Source: Epiperipatus broadwayi
Taxonomy: Eukaryota; Onychophora; Udeonychophora; Euonychophora; Peripatidae
DNA length: 64,000 bases
NCBI GenBank assembly: GCA_028023455.1
Contig: JAQFVV010012394.1
Coordinates: 25,123,053 to 25,187,052, forward strand
Direction of reading: 5' to 3'
The notes under the pieces were generated by a model, which saw only the letters and a program-made list of their open reading frames with translations, had not been told where the DNA came from and ran no database searches. Position numbers and translations under genes: made by a program. Positions 43,801-58,800 of this stretch are shown piece after piece (the stretch's first letter is position 1; every line of letters begins with the position of its first letter).

Positions 43801-46800
43801 CTTGGATTTAAGAACATTGCACTTAGATCTCAGTATGTAATGCTGTCCTTCAACAGCTTAGCCTTGGATTTGAGAACACCATCAGCCACCTTATATTCAT
43901 TTGGTTAACTATAAATCTAAAATCCCAAGATGAAAACACAATAATGTCTTCGATCCAAGCTCATTCAATCGTTTAGTCATATATAGATCAGAACTCAGTT
44001 CAGCATCTATTAATTACAAAGTTTTGCACTTGGTGACAATACTGTATGATGAGTTTGTTTAAGGCTCAAACAGAATCTTTAGCAACAAGAGAATATACAT
44101 GTAAATGGAAAAATATGGGTGATTTAGTCTATAAATTGTGTAAATAAGGCATACAAAATATTAGGCATCTGTTAATTGAATGTAGATGCTTAAAAACAGA
44201 AAGGTAACAAATAATGAAGTTATGGAAGAATAAATATGAAAAAAGTGATTATAAAGAAAGTGGGTTATTGGTTTTTATGCTGGGTTTGGGAAAAGGGGAT
44301 TTAGATATAAAAGCCATAGAGTTGACAAAGGTTATGTATTGGAAATGGGATGGAGAAGAATATGGGAAAACTTAGAGTGAGGAATGAAAAGTAAAGTTGC
44401 TAACAGGTTTCTCTGGGCATAGTTGCTAAGATTCCTAACTCCGTTTAATGAGAAGTCACAGTGCATCACATCACATCATATTGTTACTAACAGTCTGTGT
44501 AATCATATAAAATGGTAATCATATGATATTTTGATGGTTTTATACCTATCCTGCCTATAAGATAATGGTGACTGTGGTTTTTGAAAAACCAAAGACAGCA
44601 AAATAGATGCTGAACTGAATTCAGATCTGACTATACTAGTGAATGAGCTTGGATTGAAAACATTATATGTGTTTCATCTCGGACTCCTAGCTTTGTAGTT
44701 AACCAAATAGGTAAAAGATGGCTGCTGGAGGATTGCATTAGACCTAAGATCTAGGTGCAGTGCTCTCAAATCCAACGTTCCTCACTGATTGAAAACCACA
44801 AGCTAAAAATTAGTCTGGGAATATTGCATGAATAGGTACTAGATAGGGATTTTATGCACAAACTTTCTTGCATCTATTAATTACAAAGGCTTGCACTTGG
44901 CGGCAATACTGTATGGAGAGTTTGCTATTGTTATATGCTTAGATACATGATGTCTTTATTTTTTTGCGATTGTTATATGTATATATACATGATGTCTATA
45001 TTTTTTTTTAATTATTTCCTTTAATACTGACTCTCTCTCTATATATATATATAGGACTCTCTATATATATGTATATAGGACTGAGGAGCAAAATTTAACC
45101 TACTGTACCGGTCAACCGCAACCCATCAATTATACACAGAAACCGACTTCGAACCCAGCCCGATTCCAGAACTAAATCCGAAACCAAACTGAATTCAAAC
45201 CCGAACCCCGCATACAAATGACCGATGTATAACAGAATCCACGGTACACGGTATTGCCTAAACTAGCTCGGTGGAAAACATAAACAATATAACCCTGACT
45301 AATTTATATATAAATGTGTGATGTACTCTCAATGCTGTAAACGATCAATATAATATATATTCTTGGGTTGTCGACACAGACAGTAATCAAATGGCGGTAA
45401 AATAACTATTTTAATGAATAGAGAGTCGAAAATAGATTATACAAATATTTAATAATTACTATTGCTATTAAATAATATTCACATACAGTACAGCTAACTT
45501 GTTATATACAATATCAATTAGTTTACTTCTAGTCTTTAATGGAAAATATTATAATTGACGAACAACATTTCATTGATATTTCTGGGTTGACTTTATAACC
45601 ATTGTATCCCATGCCCGGTGTAGACAATATCACAAATGATTTCTTCTCTAAATACAACACTAGCATAACTTAAAACAATTGATTGATTTACGTGTTTAAT
45701 TATATACGAGATATATGAGAGTCAGAGTAAAATAAAACTTCAAATGTTTCATCCTTATTAGACTAAATTATTCTTATTAAACTAAAGTAACTTTGTTGGT
45801 TTTAAAAAAAAAAATCAAACCATCACGTATTATGGGGATGGGAAATAAGCTTATATTTTAAAATATAGAAGTGATGTGACTGGCTGCTATTAGAGATGAA
45901 TATAATAAATCAAAGGTAATAGTTTGTGGTGCGTTAACAGAAGACTGGGCAGCTTGCACTTTAGCAAGTCTTTACACCCTCAGGTGAGTCTAGGGAAGAA
46001 TTTCTTTCTCCCTTGTTTGAAGTCACAGACGAGGCACCGAATCAAGCTATGGGAAGCGAAAGTAGCACTAAACCAGTAACATCGTGTAATGAATGGTCGA
46101 AGTAAGTTTATAAATATATATAAGACTTCATTTATTCCTCCATAACTTTTCCCACGTAATCGTCTGACAAAGTAATTTAAAACCAAATGGTAAGGCCAAA
46201 AGATCATATGCTTAACTATTAATCAATTACACTCTGAATCTCATACTCCTCCTGACTGTTCGGAAGGTAGTAAATACAATAATGGCTACCTTTTATTATT
46301 ATTTCCCCTTTCCCTCGTATAAGAAAATATGCAATCAAATAAATAAAATCGATTCTAAATATTAACTACCCGGTGGCATAGAATAAAACATCATTAATTA
46401 AAACCGTAATACATACATCGATATCCCCCAACTCGAAACACAAGGAATCAATTATTTATTCCATATGAAATTTATATTCAATATAATAATCATTATCTAA
46501 GTGCAACCTGAAATATCTTTAATCGAGTTGAAAAATATCAATTGCCATTAATTTAAACCGAAATGTATATAATAATAAATAAAATATTTATTAAAAGTCA
46601 TCATAAAATATAAAGGCTTAACAAATTGCTATTTAAAGACTAGAGTAAAAGAAATATAAAAGGGGGAGGGAGAAATTTACTGACAGGTTTACTGTAGACA
46701 TTTTATCAAAAAAAAAACAACAAATATTTAACATATTTAGTGCAAGATTAAAACATAACCGTAATTAAATAAGGGACCGAAGTTAAAAGAAAGTGAAAAG

Positions 46801-49800
46801 TTCATGTAAAGTAAATTTACCATTTTTTCTTCGTCCGGACTCTTTCCTCGCGATGGTGATTGTTCAGAACGTAGGCGTGCATTTTGATTCTTTATAACGA
46901 CATAATGGATTTCAGAATTGAAGATTAAAAAACTGGAACCACAGGCACATGAAGGTTAGAAAACTGGAACCCCAGGCACATGATATTTTGGCAGGCTAGG
47001 AAGGTTTAATCGGCAGGACAGAGATCAGCTTTCTGGACTTAGCCCATCATTATTGAAGTTTACATGGTAATTTCTTACTATGGCACCCTCTAATTTCGCT
47101 CTCCAGCACTCTTTTTTTTCAGGGTGGTGAAGAGAAGAAGAAGAATGTAATGTCCAAAAATGGTAAAAGTCCCCACAATTCTCTCGATTATTTATTACTT
47201 CATTTCGGACTCCGCCTCCTTTGATTTTCTGGCCTCCAGCAATATTCACTTTCAGCTAACCACTCTGTACATTGGAATGTTTTAAGATAATTTCCCTCTA
47301 TTATGCCACTTACATTTCAACTTATACAAACATTTTGTAGATAACAAGATTCAACAATTTATCTGAAACCCATTTCCAATTAGGAAATGGCCTTACGAAT
47401 AATCTAACAAACGATTTAATTAATAAGACGGTCAAACAATTTTACTCTGTTCGCAAAACAATTAATTAATACATTCCTTTTGTACAATATAGTCAAATCA
47501 ATGCTTAATGGAATGCAACCTTTGATCAGGGTTTTTAAATAAATTTGTACAAGTATTTTTCTATGAATTTGTACATATTTAACTGTTTAAAATAAAGAAT
47601 TATTCGCGCAATGAAACTTTCTCTCCCTCTTTTTTTTTAAATAATCTTGTATTGATATACAAACGACACACACACAAACGATATATATCTTACTATTTAC
47701 AATATTTATACAAGAAATTTTATTCAATTATTTATACAAAACATGAAACAACCAATTTAACTTTACGTGGCTTGGATGAACAAAGCCTCATTGCGCGGGA
47801 GTAACGGTTAGTACTAAATTTGCCATACCAAAATTTGGAAAATCATGAAACTAAGATCGATTCTCCGATCTAACTGTTTCAATATGGATATAGACATACA
47901 CTATTTTTTAAGAAAGAACCTAGTTAGTTTCCAATTCAAATGCATATAGATTGATTTCAAAATTGAATTGTTCTCTCACATCAAAATATTATAATGTAAT
48001 AAAATTTTCTTTGACTCAAAATATATCACCTATGTGTTATATAAAAGTATATGTGTGTGTGTAAGAGTAATTAAAATGTATCATTAAAACATTTTGACTT
48101 ACTTATCATTTTGAAGTTGTATTACATAGTTTTTAATATCTCCTTCTAACTGCTCAATCATTTCACTCAGATCTGCAATCTGAACAGAATTTGTTTTTGT
48201 TTCTTTGACAGGTCGAAATTTCATTTCTCTTATTCGCAAACGTCCTAAAACAAAAAAAAAAAAACAGAAATCAAAAAATTAAAATAAAAAAATATTTAGT
48301 ATATTCAAACAGTGTATTTTTTTTTAATCTTTGAGAGACATAAAAGCATAACATTTAAGATATTCAAAGTTGATGAATAGTACTGGCCATGACTAGGACA
48401 AATATATGTTATATCTACCTAATAATTTTAAAGTTTTAAACTTTTCTTTTTGGCTATATATCTTAAATCCAGTGAAATATGAATAAGAAAATCATTGAAT
48501 TGATGTTATGTAATTATTCCTTTCATTCAAATTAAATTCAGTAATAGTTAGCAAAAATAAATAAAGAATGATTCCGAAATTTATGAGTTATAACGAATAT
48601 TTATAGTAAATGGATTTCAAAGCTAAATTATTCTAATTTAAAAGTTCTAATACAAATAAATAAATAAATAACTGAAATCTATAAAAATAAATGGGCTAAT
48701 GTCAATATTACATGTAATCATAAAGTTAAAAAAAATTCTTATAAACCTTTATCCTTTTATTAATAAATAAAAGGCAGTTAAATTACACTGGCAAGCAATG
48801 ACTGTAAAATTACAACACATTATTCTTTTATATAACACTAAAAAATGATAAAGATAGAAACTTCTATAGTTAGACAAACCATTTATATAAAAAATAATAA
48901 TAATCATAGTTCAAGAGTTGAATACTAAAAAAATTAATATGAATTCTTTTTTCACTTATTTATTTCTTTATACATTGATTAATTCTTATATAACAATTAA
49001 ACAAATATTCATTTCTTTATACAATTTTATAAAATATAATAATTTCTTAACTTTATAAAACCTTATGGTTTTGGCTGTCCAAGCTATAACCTATAAATAT
49101 ATGTGACTATATAAAATTTATATTTTCTAAATTACATATCAAATATAACAAAATTATACATACATTGTATAAGGTATATATTAATGGACAGGTATCAAAT
49201 TCTATAATTTTGTTATATTTGGTAGGTAATTCAGATAATATAAATTGTATATGCTATGTATTCATATATTTATATGTCATAGCTTTAAAAAAAATTGCTT
49301 GATAGTCAAAACTGTAAGAAGGTTTTGTCAAGTTAATAAATTATTACCATGTAAAAATTATATAAAGAAATGTATAATTGTTTAATTGTTACATACAAAA
49401 ATTAATTTCAATATGTGGATTATTTTGATGTACAAAATTTTTGTGAAATATCAATAAAAGTTATATTTGGATTCCCCCATACAAAGCAGAGTTAGTAACT
49501 TTACAGATTAAAGCATTTCGAGATGATGAAGATGGACAAAAATGAAGATTTATGTTTGATAAGGTGGAGAAAAAAGATTTGTATTTGCCTGAAGGTTTGT
49601 GGTGATGGTATTTTAGATGTAATAATATGTTGGATTATTTCCATCAGCTATCATTGAATGTCTAGAAAATTTTAAACTTTATTTAAACTTTTCAGTTACA
49701 AACAAGCGTTAGTAATAACACACAAATAGATAACACAGGTTAATAGATTACATAACATTTCAAGTATTGTCTATTTATATGTTATTACTAACAATTGTTT

Positions 49801-52800
49801 GTATTTGAAAAGTTTAAATAAATTTAAAATGTTCTAGACATTCAATGATAGATGATGAAAATAGTCCAACACATTATCACATCTAAAGAAGATTTGTGTT
49901 TGACTGGAATGAAAATGTCACTTATCTCTCAAATACGAAAAAAAATTAGGTGGACTGTATGCAGACATCCCAATTTCTTCCAAGAGATAGTAGAGAAACT
50001 AACCCATGAAACAGTTAAGAGAGAAACACCATCTATCTTCATAAATTGATTATTTAAAGACATTGATACAGAGAACTAGATTTAAGTTAATTAAAGCAAG
50101 CAGTAGAAGATTGTAGGTTATGGTATATTCTCATAAAAAGCTTTAAACAGTCTTTGGATTAAAAAATTGACAAAGATGATATCCTAATAATAATGATTTT
50201 ATAAAATCTTAAAAAGGTTCTCCATTTATTTTTTTCTCTTCTTTTTATAAATGATGACTTTTCTAAGATCAATTGTTTAAAAAAAAAAAAAAACACCAGC
50301 TGTAAAGATGTTGGGCCATTTCTAAAAACAAAAAACAAACACTTTTCCATAATGTTATTAAAAAAAAGATACTTTTTTTTTTTTATCCATTCCTTGATTT
50401 TGCTAAATGAACTTTTTATTTAGCCTTATCTAGTAATAAACTTTTAATTTAGCCTTATCTAGTATGTAATTTTTTTAAGAGGTAGTTGATTCATTAATTT
50501 GTTTTAAATAATTTCTATTCTTATCTTACATGATTACAAATAGTTTGATTCTAAGAGCGTAAATATTTGCTTATTATTAGAATGATGAAAATCCTGGATT
50601 AGCAGCATTTGGTATATTATAATATTGACTTAATTTCTTAATAATAATACCACTGCTTGTTTAATATTTCCAGAGAAGATTCAAACTTATAAAATACATT
50701 CTCTTTAAAGCTATTGGAAATAAATCCCATATCTACAATTTTAGATAAAAAATTTCATTGAAGAGAAAATATTTTTGCCTTTATTTTTTTTTTTCTGGAC
50801 AGGAAAAAGCTTTATAAAGATTTCAGGAAATGACTTTTCTTTCATAAAAATTATTAATTAAATATAGCTGAACATCTTGTGATATTTTGATTCTGAAAGA
50901 TGAAATACAAAGATATCCATCGAATGCTCAAATGTCTTGTGAGTAAAAGTATGATTATGCAAACAGGTTTGTGGATGAGAGGAAATAAATTTCAATTCAG
51001 ACTTGAATGTCCATTTTAAATCAACCATTATCCTCATTTTGTAATATTTGATTGAATTTTCTGTTTCATTAACTCAAAATTTTTTCTAAATCTATTTTTT
51101 ATAAAACCACTCAATTTCTTTATATAAGTAAACAGAAAAGTGGACCATTATCTTTTATATATGGACATATTTATTGGTTACTGATTGATTTATATATCAT
51201 CATAAAACGTACTTTTAAAGTAGCCCCCCCCCCTTTTTTTTGGAGTTGGAATGGCCATACTTGTTTTATGAATAGTTGTTTATTATTATTATTAATACAT
51301 ATTAATTAGTTTTAATTGCATAGTTCTTTCAATAAAATAATTATAAGGATATTAAATAACTTATCATTTTAATTATATATATATATCTTTTCAATAACCA
51401 AAATGATAAATAATTATTACAATAAAATTACATATATTTAATGTGATACCTGAGACAGGTAACTCTCTGATTTTTTTAATATTAGATGAAATACTAAAAA
51501 GACATTCTCATTTCTTCCTTAACTAATTTTAGTCTCTCTCTTTAGTTATTAGTGCCTAATTTGCATAAATAAATTGCAACAACATGACTAATTTTTTTTT
51601 GCAATATGAGATTATTCATCTTTTAGATCAATTTGTTTAGGCTTAATTTTAAATTTCCAATGTTTTTTACTAATTAAATTAATTTCTTCCACTAATACAT
51701 GTAAAAAGTGTTAACTCAGTGCTATATTTTGTGGCATCTTAAAGAATCATTGTGGCATACTAGTTGAAAATTACCACGTTAACCATTTCATACAAAAAAT
51801 TATAATCTAGATAACATGTTCTCCAAATTTTCACTTTAGGAAATTCTTTTTGTCATAATATTATGCACGAAAAAATATATCTGTCATGATAAAAGCAACA
51901 CAAAGATAAAGATTACCCTTAAGGTACTTTAACCCGACCTGCTATGTGGCCGCTAGAGGCGCTGTTTCTGTGTTTTCACACAGAATATACAGGGTAGGGG
52001 CCTCGAAAGCAGACAACGCTTATTTCTGCCGCTAGGTGGCGCTGTTCACCATGCGTACGCACAGGAACCTTCCACAAGCTAGCTGGCAGCTTACATCGTC
52101 TGCTACCAAGAACCTCGAAAGCAGACGATGCTTATTTCTGCCGCTAGGTGGCGCTGTTCACCATGCGTATGCACAGAAACCTTCCACAAGCTAGCTGGCA
52201 GCTTGCATCGTCTGCTACCAAGAACCTAGGTGGCACTGATTGCCGTAAACACATCTAGCTTATGTGTCGTCTGCTATCAGAAACTACCAAGATTCTAGCC
52301 CACTACGCGGCGCTGTTTCTCCACGTTACACACGGTAAAAACAGCAACCTCTAAATGCCTCATTGCTAACGTTTATGAACATAGTACTTAAAACATTCAG
52401 GGCCTATAATGTACAGGGGTGAAAAATTTATGAAGTCATAACTATTTAAATATACGGTCAAACGTAATAATTTTACATTCTATTTCACCATTTCATGAAT
52501 CGATGTATTTTTAAAGTATGACTTTGTAAAAAGCGATCTGTTTTTTTAATTATTTACTCTAAAAGTTGGGGGGTTTTTTTTTTGTAAATAAAACAAAACG
52601 TAAGTCTGTGGTTTTTTTTTTTAAAAAAAAAGCTAATTTTTTTCCTACGGCAGTATATCGTTCAAAAATGTATTATTTTAAAAGATTATTGTTTGTAAAA
52701 CTTTTTTTTTTACACTTTCAATTAATATTTTCAATAAATTTTAAAGTAATATAAATTATATTTCGGTTTATAGATTACTATTTCGAAAAATAAAGTGTTA

Positions 52801-55800
52801 TTTGCGTGCTGGGTATACCGTGTGCTTGTTACTCGCAAGCAAAATAATTCGAAGATCTTTTTATCAAAACTTACTCTCACAATAATATTAAAGGCATAAA
52901 TATTTATTGAAATTGTATTTAAAATTTTAGAATCATTTTAATAACTAAAAATGTCATATACTCACAACATAATTTCAAAATAATAGGTTTAATAAGTACC
53001 GTATGAGAAAAGTAAGAGTCAGGAAAAAAAAAAAGATTTAGAGCAAAATATATATACATTTAATATCTTTATTGATGGTTGGAATTTAAAAAGTTTCTTT
53101 CAAAACTGATGCTCGTGTTAGGCTTGTATACTGTTAAAATTAAAACTATTAGTCCTCATAAATAATTTGGAAGACATTGCCTGTCAAAATTGGATGATCA
53201 TTGAAAATTATATATGATCTTAATAGCCTAAAATTCAGAAGCCTGATAGTACTGTCTTTTCCAGTGCACTGTTTCTTTCTTTCATTATTGATACATAAGT
53301 AAGAACAGGTAAAACACATTTATTAAAAATCTTCCTTTACAGACACGTAGATATATTTCCTTTTAGTATCAAGTTATTTCTACCAAAAGCACTCCAACCA
53401 AGTTTAATTCTATGATTAATTTCATCCATTAAGTTTCCATCTGTATTAATAATCTGACCAAGGTGTTTGTAACTGTTAACTTCTTCTAACTCATCATAAT
53501 CAATCTTTATTTTCATATTTTGAGCAAACACATAGGTATATTTCCTTTTAGTATCAAGTTATTTCTACCAAAAGCACTCCAACCAAGTTTAATTCTATGA
53601 TTAATTTCATCCATTATGTTTCCATCTGTATTAATAATCTGACCAAGGTGTTTGTAACTGTTAACTTCTTCTAACTCATCATAATCAATCTTTATTTTCA
53701 TATTTTGAGCAAACACATAGGTATATTTCCTTTTAGTATCAAGTTATTTCTACCAAAAGCACTCCAACCAAGTTTAATTCTATGATTAATTTCATCCATT
53801 ATGTTTCCATCTGTATTAATAATCTGACCAAGGTGTTTGTAACTGTTAACTTCTTCTAACTCATCATAATCAATCTTTATTTTCATGTTTTGAGAAAATC
53901 CATTAAACATTATTTTAGTCTTTTAACTTTTATCTTTAGTCCTACTTTCATCTGATAACTCCTGCAACATTTCCTGCAGCTCTGAAGCATAAGTTGCAAA
54001 AACAACTACATCATCTGCAAAATCTAAATGACTTAAATAATCTCCATTTACTTTCACTCCTTTAGCTTCCCATTTTAATCCACAAAATATTTCTTGCAGC
54101 ACTGCTGTAAAAAGTTTTGGAGATATGGAGTCACCCTGTCTTACACTCTTCTCAATGTTGACTTTCCCAGTATCATTATCTAATCTAATTGTTGCTGTTG
54201 CATTTTAGAAATATTCTTTAAAATTTGACAATATCTTGGGTCTATACCTTAATGATTCAATGCTTTAATCACTGAAGAAACGTTTATAGATTCAAATGCC
54301 TTTTCATAGTCTACAAATCCAAAACATAATGGCAACTCATATTCATTTGTCCTTTCTATAACTTCTCTCAATACCTGGATATGATCTCCTGTACTAAAAC
54401 CACTTTTAAATCCAGCTTGTTCTCTTGGTTGGGGGAAATCCAATGTTCTCTGTAGACGAGTTGTAACTATCTTGGTAAAAAATTTGTATGTAACTGATAA
54501 AAGGCTGATAGGTCTGTAATTTCTAATATCGTCTTTATCACCTTTTTTAAATATTAATATTAATACTGCATTCTTCCAATCATCTGGTACATCTTTATCA
54601 TTTAGACATTTGTTATATAACATTGCTAAAAAAAATCTATTTTTTCCCCTGCTTCTTTAAATATATCAATTATAATTCTACTATTACCTGGAATCTGGAA
54701 TCTTTTCTTTCTTCATATATTTAATTGCATGTCTCACTTCTTCATTTAAAATTCTGGGTAATTCAGAAGATGTCATAGATATAGGAGGTATTTGTTCTTT
54801 ATTACAAATATAATTCTTTATAAAAGTCTTCTATCCATTTCATGATGTCATCTCTCTTTTTAGTAATAATTCCAGCTTTTATTTTATTGCAGATATGAAT
54901 TTCCTACCAATACCAAAATGTTGTTTTACACTTTTGAGACTTTCATTCCCTACTGCTGCTTTCCTTGCTAGTTCGCAGTTATACTTTCTTATATCATTTT
55001 CAAATCTTTTCTGCATCATTTTACAAAATTTGAGATATTCAATTCTTTTTAACGCATCATTTTTGTATATCTTCATATTCCTTCTTTTCTTCATAAATTC
55101 TCTAGTCTCAGTAGAAATTTTATTGATCAAGTGCTGTTGCAGTTTTAAAAGTATATCAGTTGTTTTCATATTAATTTCATTCAAATCTGAATCATGTTCA
55201 AAATCAACTAATACTTGAAACCTATTTGTAAGTTCTATTTTAAATTCATTAGAATGTTTCTGAAAATTAGGAATATCAACTGTAAATATTGTTTTTCTTA
55301 ATAATTTTTGTCTCTCTAGTTTTGCATTAACATGTATTTCACATCTTACTAACCGATGATCACTTCCTCTGTTAAATTTATTAAGAACATTACAATCTTG
55401 AAATATGTATTTTCTGTTAGTCAAAATATAATCCAATTCTGCTGTACTTTCATTTGGATGCTTCCATGTCCATTTCCTTTTAACATTTTTCTCAAAATAA
55501 TTCATAATATAAAGTTTACCTTTTCCTGCAAACTCCACAAGTCTCTGTCCTCTCTCATTTCTATTACCATGACCAAAATTACCGCCAGCACTTTCATCTT
55601 TCATTTGTTTACCAATTCTAGCATTAAAGTCTCCCATAACAATTTTAAAATATTGTTAACTCTGATCAAAAGCCTTTTGTGCATCCATATAAAAATCTTC
55701 TACTACTTCATCACTTTGAGAACTTGTTGGGGCATAAACCTGAATTATCTGCATTTGGTATCTGCTATTAAGTTGTATAACTAATCTTGCCACTCTGTCC

Positions 55801-58800
55801 GATACACCATCAATCTCCACAATGTTGTTCTTTAACTTTTTATTTATAATGAATACTACTCCACTTGTATTTCTAATATTTGTGCCTTTATAATAGAGTA
55901 CATGTTCACTTTTTAAAACAAATGTCTCTTCGCCTTTTCTTCTAACTTCACAAAGCCATTTAATATAAGACAGTTTTTCTTCTAACTCTTGCAATCTTTC
56001 TTCACTTGAAAGTGATCTGCTGTTGTAAGTACCTAAATAAAAAAAGGCATCATCAAATGGCAGCCTGTGTCCACAATCAGGAGTTCTGAGCAGCCTCTAC
56101 ATTCGGCCACCAACTGCTGCCTTGGTTGGTGACTTTACAGTCTCCTGGGAATAAGGGCCATGTTTTATCTTTGTCTGTCATAATTGTATATATATTGGAA
56201 AAATATTATCATTTACACAAACATTCATTCTGCCTTATCAGGCAACTAAGAAGAAGTCCATGGAGTTTTTTGATCTTCAATTCAGAGGTAAAAATCCAAT
56301 AACCTCGTCGTGCTGGCTAATGCGTGTTGGTGAGCAGCCCATCCATGTTTATATACTATATGAATAATCACATAGTAATAACAGCTGCAATGACAAGAAC
56401 GTATGGAGTGGACATTAAGAATTTGCCTTGCTCAGTTTCTTTAAGGCCTCCAAGAGGAATCAAAGGGTTTTCTTTCAATTAATAGGATGACAAGAAATTT
56501 GTAACCTCCTGAGTGAAGACAATTTCTTGCATTAAATCAAATCTTAATGATTAATCAAAGTAAATTATAGTTTATTAGTTGATATTGTGAAATTGGTAAA
56601 TATTTAAGTGTCTCTGTTGGGTGATATATATTAAAATTTGTCTATTTAGAAATTCATTTATAGATTCATTAAACCACCTAACTACTCACAAACATTATAT
56701 TAGAAAATCTGTAGAGATTCTAACCAGTAAATAAATTCAAGTATATTTATTATCTCCTTTAAGTTTGCCACTGTTTTCTGTTTGATCACAACCCCATAAG
56801 TTAATAATTGTTGAAATCTACCGGAAAATGCTATAATACATCATAATGACAATTCTAGAGATATCATTCAGGTATAGATCCAAGATATTGTCATATTTTA
56901 AAGAATATTTATAAAAATGCAACAGCAACAATTAGATTAGATAATGATACTGGGAAAGTCAACATATTAAAGTAATTTCCTTGAAGTATTAAATTGAAAA
57001 CATTTTTATAAAGCATGTTTATATATATTATTTGAAGTATATTTCTAATATTTAATGTAATGGGTGCTTTATAATTAACAATTTTATAATTAATGAATAT
57101 AAATAAATATAAGAAGTAATTTTCTTTTGAGTGGTATGTTAAAGAATTATAATTTCTTTGTTCCTAATATGAAAGATACTTTCTATATCTTTTTTCATAT
57201 CATTAATTTGAATTATTTGAAAGTAAGACAAAAGAGTTACTAATGAATAATATTTTTACCTAATTTTTCACATTGTTAGGTTCAACTCTAAATTATCTTA
57301 ACTATCATAAGAATTAAGAGGTTATTAAATGTTTAGGTATTTAGCTTTTATTGGTACATAATTAGATATGAATGAAATTAGAGTTTTATTTTGTATATTA
57401 TTATCTTTAAAATGAATCACAAATTATGCTTCCCCCTTCCCTAATGCAATTTGAGAATGTTTGTAATTTTTATTTTTATGAGATTAGTCATATAATTTAA
57501 ATATTTAGGTTCAAGAATACAAAAATTGGATAGTTACAATAGTTGTAGGCTACATAATTGCCCAGTCACAAAATTAAGGTGTAGCTGCAGTACAAGTTAT
57601 AAATGAAATTCTATGGAGAAGTCCAAAGATACTAAACCATTTTAATAGCACTTTATAGTAAAAACAATTACTGTGTGCATTGGATTTCTGACTTTCAATG
57701 CTCATATCTTAATTAAAAACAATTAGGGAACAAATAATTTTAAAAAATTTTCAGGAGAAAAAAAGAAAACAGACAAAGAAAATCTTTGACCATTGATCAT
57801 TTTTTATTAATCTGAGCTAGGATGAAATAGTGAAAGCCCATGCCTTATTCACTCCAATTTTATTTAAGTATAAATTTGGTCACTTAACTGCTGGAGGCAT
57901 TCAATCAAGAGCACGATGTGCAGTGCTAAATATTCTAGAAATCAATGTTTGTGTGTGTGTTGGGGGAGGGAGAATCAATGGTCTGGCATTCAGTCAACTC
58001 AAATACAATTACTAGCTTTTTAATAACAGTGATTTTAATATACATCATTAGACCTGAAATTATCTTGACTGCTATAAAACAGACTTATCTTCTGATAGAT
58101 TTTCATCTCACCCAAAGCAATGTCATTCTGATTGTAATGCTTTGCATAAGTTCATTTACATAAGTCAAAGACTTATGATTTGGAGATGAATAACACAGGT
58201 GATGAATGAACATATAAAAATTTTGCAATTTTAATTTTAATAAAGAACAACTATTGATAAGCAAATATTCTATAAAAACAAAAATAAATGAATTTAGGAA
58301 AAGTTACTGATTTTAGCTTTTTCAGAATTTCAAAATATGATATACGTGTATAAACAACATCCCATTAATAGTTAAATCCCCCAGCCAGATAGTTAATTAA
58401 TAAAACCTCAAAATATCTAGTCAACATACCATTGCAGTCAAATTCCTTACTACAATAGGTGTTTCAATTCAAATAAGTCTTTAGACTATTCTGGAGAAAC
58501 AAAAACAGTCCCAAGCATTTCACATATTGACTTGAAAACAGGAAATGTTTATCTGAAAATTTGTGATGATAGGGATTTTACCTGTAATTATATATTGAAC
58601 TATTTCCATCATCTGTTATTAATTATGAAATATTTTTAAAAGATATCAAACTTTATTTAAACTTTTAAATACATTCAACTGTTAGCAAAGTATACAGATT
58701 AATTTATTACAACATTTTGAGTGCTGTTTTTCTCTCACCTCTTCTTCAAATGTTGCTGGCCTTACCAGTGACAGTACTAGCATGGAAATTGAACCTTCGA

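Larger units (their letters stand above)
37581..48102 (-). other. INTS3: INTS3 intron 2 of the window, contents
   Basis: 10.5 kb: a Penelope-like element with a long 3' region, an inverted-repeat family B pair around a LINE tail, and a GC-richer island at 45050-47300. 37600-38660 and 41400-43640 are AT-rich with nothing recognised. Confidence 0.7.
51922..56345 (-). mobile_element. RTE-type LINE, left copy, near full length but broken
   Basis: Read on the minus strand. A 5' leader (56345-56040) leads into GTYNSRSLSSEERLQELEE, the usual start of the RTE endonuclease. The endonuclease (APE type) continues in two frames. The reverse transcriptase follows at 54623-53930, then a C-terminus cut short, then a ~1.35-kb 3' region ending near 51922. 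Stops and frameshifts (near 55655, 54640-54880, 54240 and 53930) and the tandem units at 53337-53910 make it non-functional. Its last 2.3 kb are repeated inverted at 56865-56965 plus 60609-62656. Confidence 0.85.

Noticed and set aside
45930-45990. Plus-strand block with AG and CAG/GTGAGT borders and an open frame (DWAACTLASLYTL)
   Set aside because: No partner exon or known family; too short to support a gene.
46822-46940. Exon-like minus-strand frame ending at a GTAAAT donor, with residues RSEQSPSRGKSPDEEK
   Set aside because: INTS3 exons 2 and 3 of the window join in phase without it, and it lies in an unclassified GC-richer island.
55356-55784. 142-codon plus-strand ORF
   Set aside because: Antisense shadow of the RTE endonuclease.
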